Assembly (NCBI RefSeq): GCF_910589235.1
Contig: NC_060971.1
Span: forward strand, 1,322,501 to 1,386,500
Source: Vespa crabro
Taxonomy: Eukaryota > Arthropoda > Insecta > Hymenoptera > Vespidae
Direction of reading: 5' to 3'
Length of the DNA: 64,000 bases
The notes beneath the pieces are model-generated. The model saw only the letters and a program-made list of their open reading frames with translations. It made no database searches and had not been told where the DNA came from. Within the stretch, counting starts at the first letter, position 1. Each line of letters starts with the position of its first letter. Of the stretch, positions 62,711 to 64,000 are shown one piece after another. A program made the position numbers and the translations under genes.

Positions 62711-64000
62711 TGTGCGTACGTGTGTGCGTGTGTGCGTGATTGTATATATTTTTATGTATCTTTTAAAAGGTGAATTGAGATTTTAACAAGACTATCTTAA
62801 ATGAGATCTTTTTGTCCCGTGTGAAATAATAATTCCCAATGGTCGTAGAAATAATGTTAGTTTTTCTATCGTGCGATAGATATAACATTTGAGATTTGTG
62901 ATTTGTTGTTCCGTTCTATTCTCTTTGATACTTTATTTTTCTCTTCTTTTTCTTTTTTGTTTTTGTTTTTCTTTTTTTTTTTTTTTTTGTCATCCCGCTA
63001 TATCCTTGAGTTATCATAAATGTTCTATTCCGAATATTCGAAATAATGAAATGACGAAATGATTCGGTTGTATTTATTGTTCGTTTTTATGTTAGTTTTT
63101 GATACGGTGCAATCGAAACATTTTAGAAATGTGTTCCCATTCTATTTTTGAACGGTGACGGTATTTTATTGCTCCTCGCAATTGCCCATTCGTTTTTCGT
63201 TCGCTATCTTCCATCAACTTACGTTTATGTCCTTTTTTCGAGGACACGGATTGAATCTCGAAGGAAATGGATTAATGTGTTAAATTATCGTTGGTTTTTT
63301 CTTTCTCTAGTTTTTTTCTTTTTTTTCTTTTTTCTTCCTTTTTTTTTTCTTCGAATCAACAATCTATTCGAGGAGCTTTTATTGTACCGTGCACCTGTGC
63401 GATCGATAAGTTTCGAGATCAGCTTCATTTTGTTCTAATCGTTTCTGTGCTCTTTTTTTCGATGTTCAATCTCTTCGTGTATCTTTCATCGAGATTGATT
63501 AGAGTCACGAAGAAGACGATCATTGTGAATAATGATAGACAATTTTTATTTTGCTTGTCGCGTTCTTTCTGTTCATTTTATTTTATTTTATTTTATTTAT
63601 TTAGTTTTTTTTTTTTTTTTTTTTTTCATTGATTAATAACTCCTTTCGAAGTTTTACGAGACGAATCGAATTTCGAAAGAAAGGACGAATTTTTGTGCGC
63701 GAAAGAAAGAAAAACAAAATCGTCGATTTCTTTCGTTTAAATTGCACATTATTATTTCCCTTTCGAGATTTCTTCTAATAATTCTCTTCCGTTTTATTAA
63801 ATATCATTAAAATAAAAGACAAATCGAGTATCTCGCAAAGGAAGAACATTTCTTTTATTAATAGAGAAAATTCTCCATTTTTACGCTTCAAGATTTTAAA
63901 TTTTAATAATATCGAGATTCGTTCAATTCTTCCTCCTCCCTAAAGTTCCCTTATTTTTCAAAATATTTAACAAAACAATTCCATATATATTTTTATTCTA
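62711..64000. other. AT-rich tail of the window, no gene seen
   Basis: T-rich sequence with short open frames of phenylalanine/serine-rich composition, typical of translated poly-T. Likely intronic, downstream of the promoter at 61.9 kb. Confidence 0.45.

Overview
The window is nuclear DNA of an insect: genes split by short AT-rich introns, no bacterial operon signals, very high AT content and exceptional microsatellite density (TA, GA/CT, TTA, CAT). The protein sequences and repeat style fit a hymenopteran (wasp, bee or sawfly), but that is an inference, not a measured result.

Layout, left to right. (1) 1-3443, plus strand: the 3' portion (eight exons, 393 residues) of an SLC26 sulfate/anion transporter of the SLC26A11 type, ending in a STAS domain. 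One of its introns appears to start with GC instead of GT, and its last intron carries a small mariner-type MITE. (2) 3444-10770: gene-poor. It holds a decayed but nearly end-to-end mariner element (5015-6297) abutting a frameshifted fragment resembling the FIST-C region of FBXO22 on the minus strand, plus an uncertain small minus-strand gene. (3) 10771-13810, minus: a complete Atg9 coding region in six exons (816 residues). (4) 18080-43450, minus: a 25-kb gene assembled here from twelve phase-compatible exons. It encodes a secreted, acidic, Ser/Thr-rich 1,189-residue protein with a signal peptide, Tyr-rich and poly-Thr segments and recurring basic RGRF-like motifs. I could not name it. Its 16-kb central intron holds possible alternative first exons. 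(5) 46900 to beyond the window, plus: a gene with a GC-rich first exon, a 7.6-kb intron and a 4.4-kb coding exon encoding about 1,450 residues of disordered scaffold-like protein (SH3-type proline motifs, phosphotyrosine-type motifs, poly-Q/poly-E, repeated EAxYWQQ). A second plus-strand promoter with Inr and DPE at canonical spacing, and a full CRE, lies at 61.9-62.1 kb in its downstream intron or flank.

Gene arrangement. SLC26 and Atg9 are tail-to-tail; Atg9 and the secreted-protein gene run the same way; the secreted-protein and scaffold genes are head-to-head across about 3.5 kb. Nothing suggests a shared pathway. The main points for follow-up are the unnamed secreted protein, the uORF that overlaps the scaffold start codon, the mariner/FBXO22 relic and the 61.9-kb promoter.
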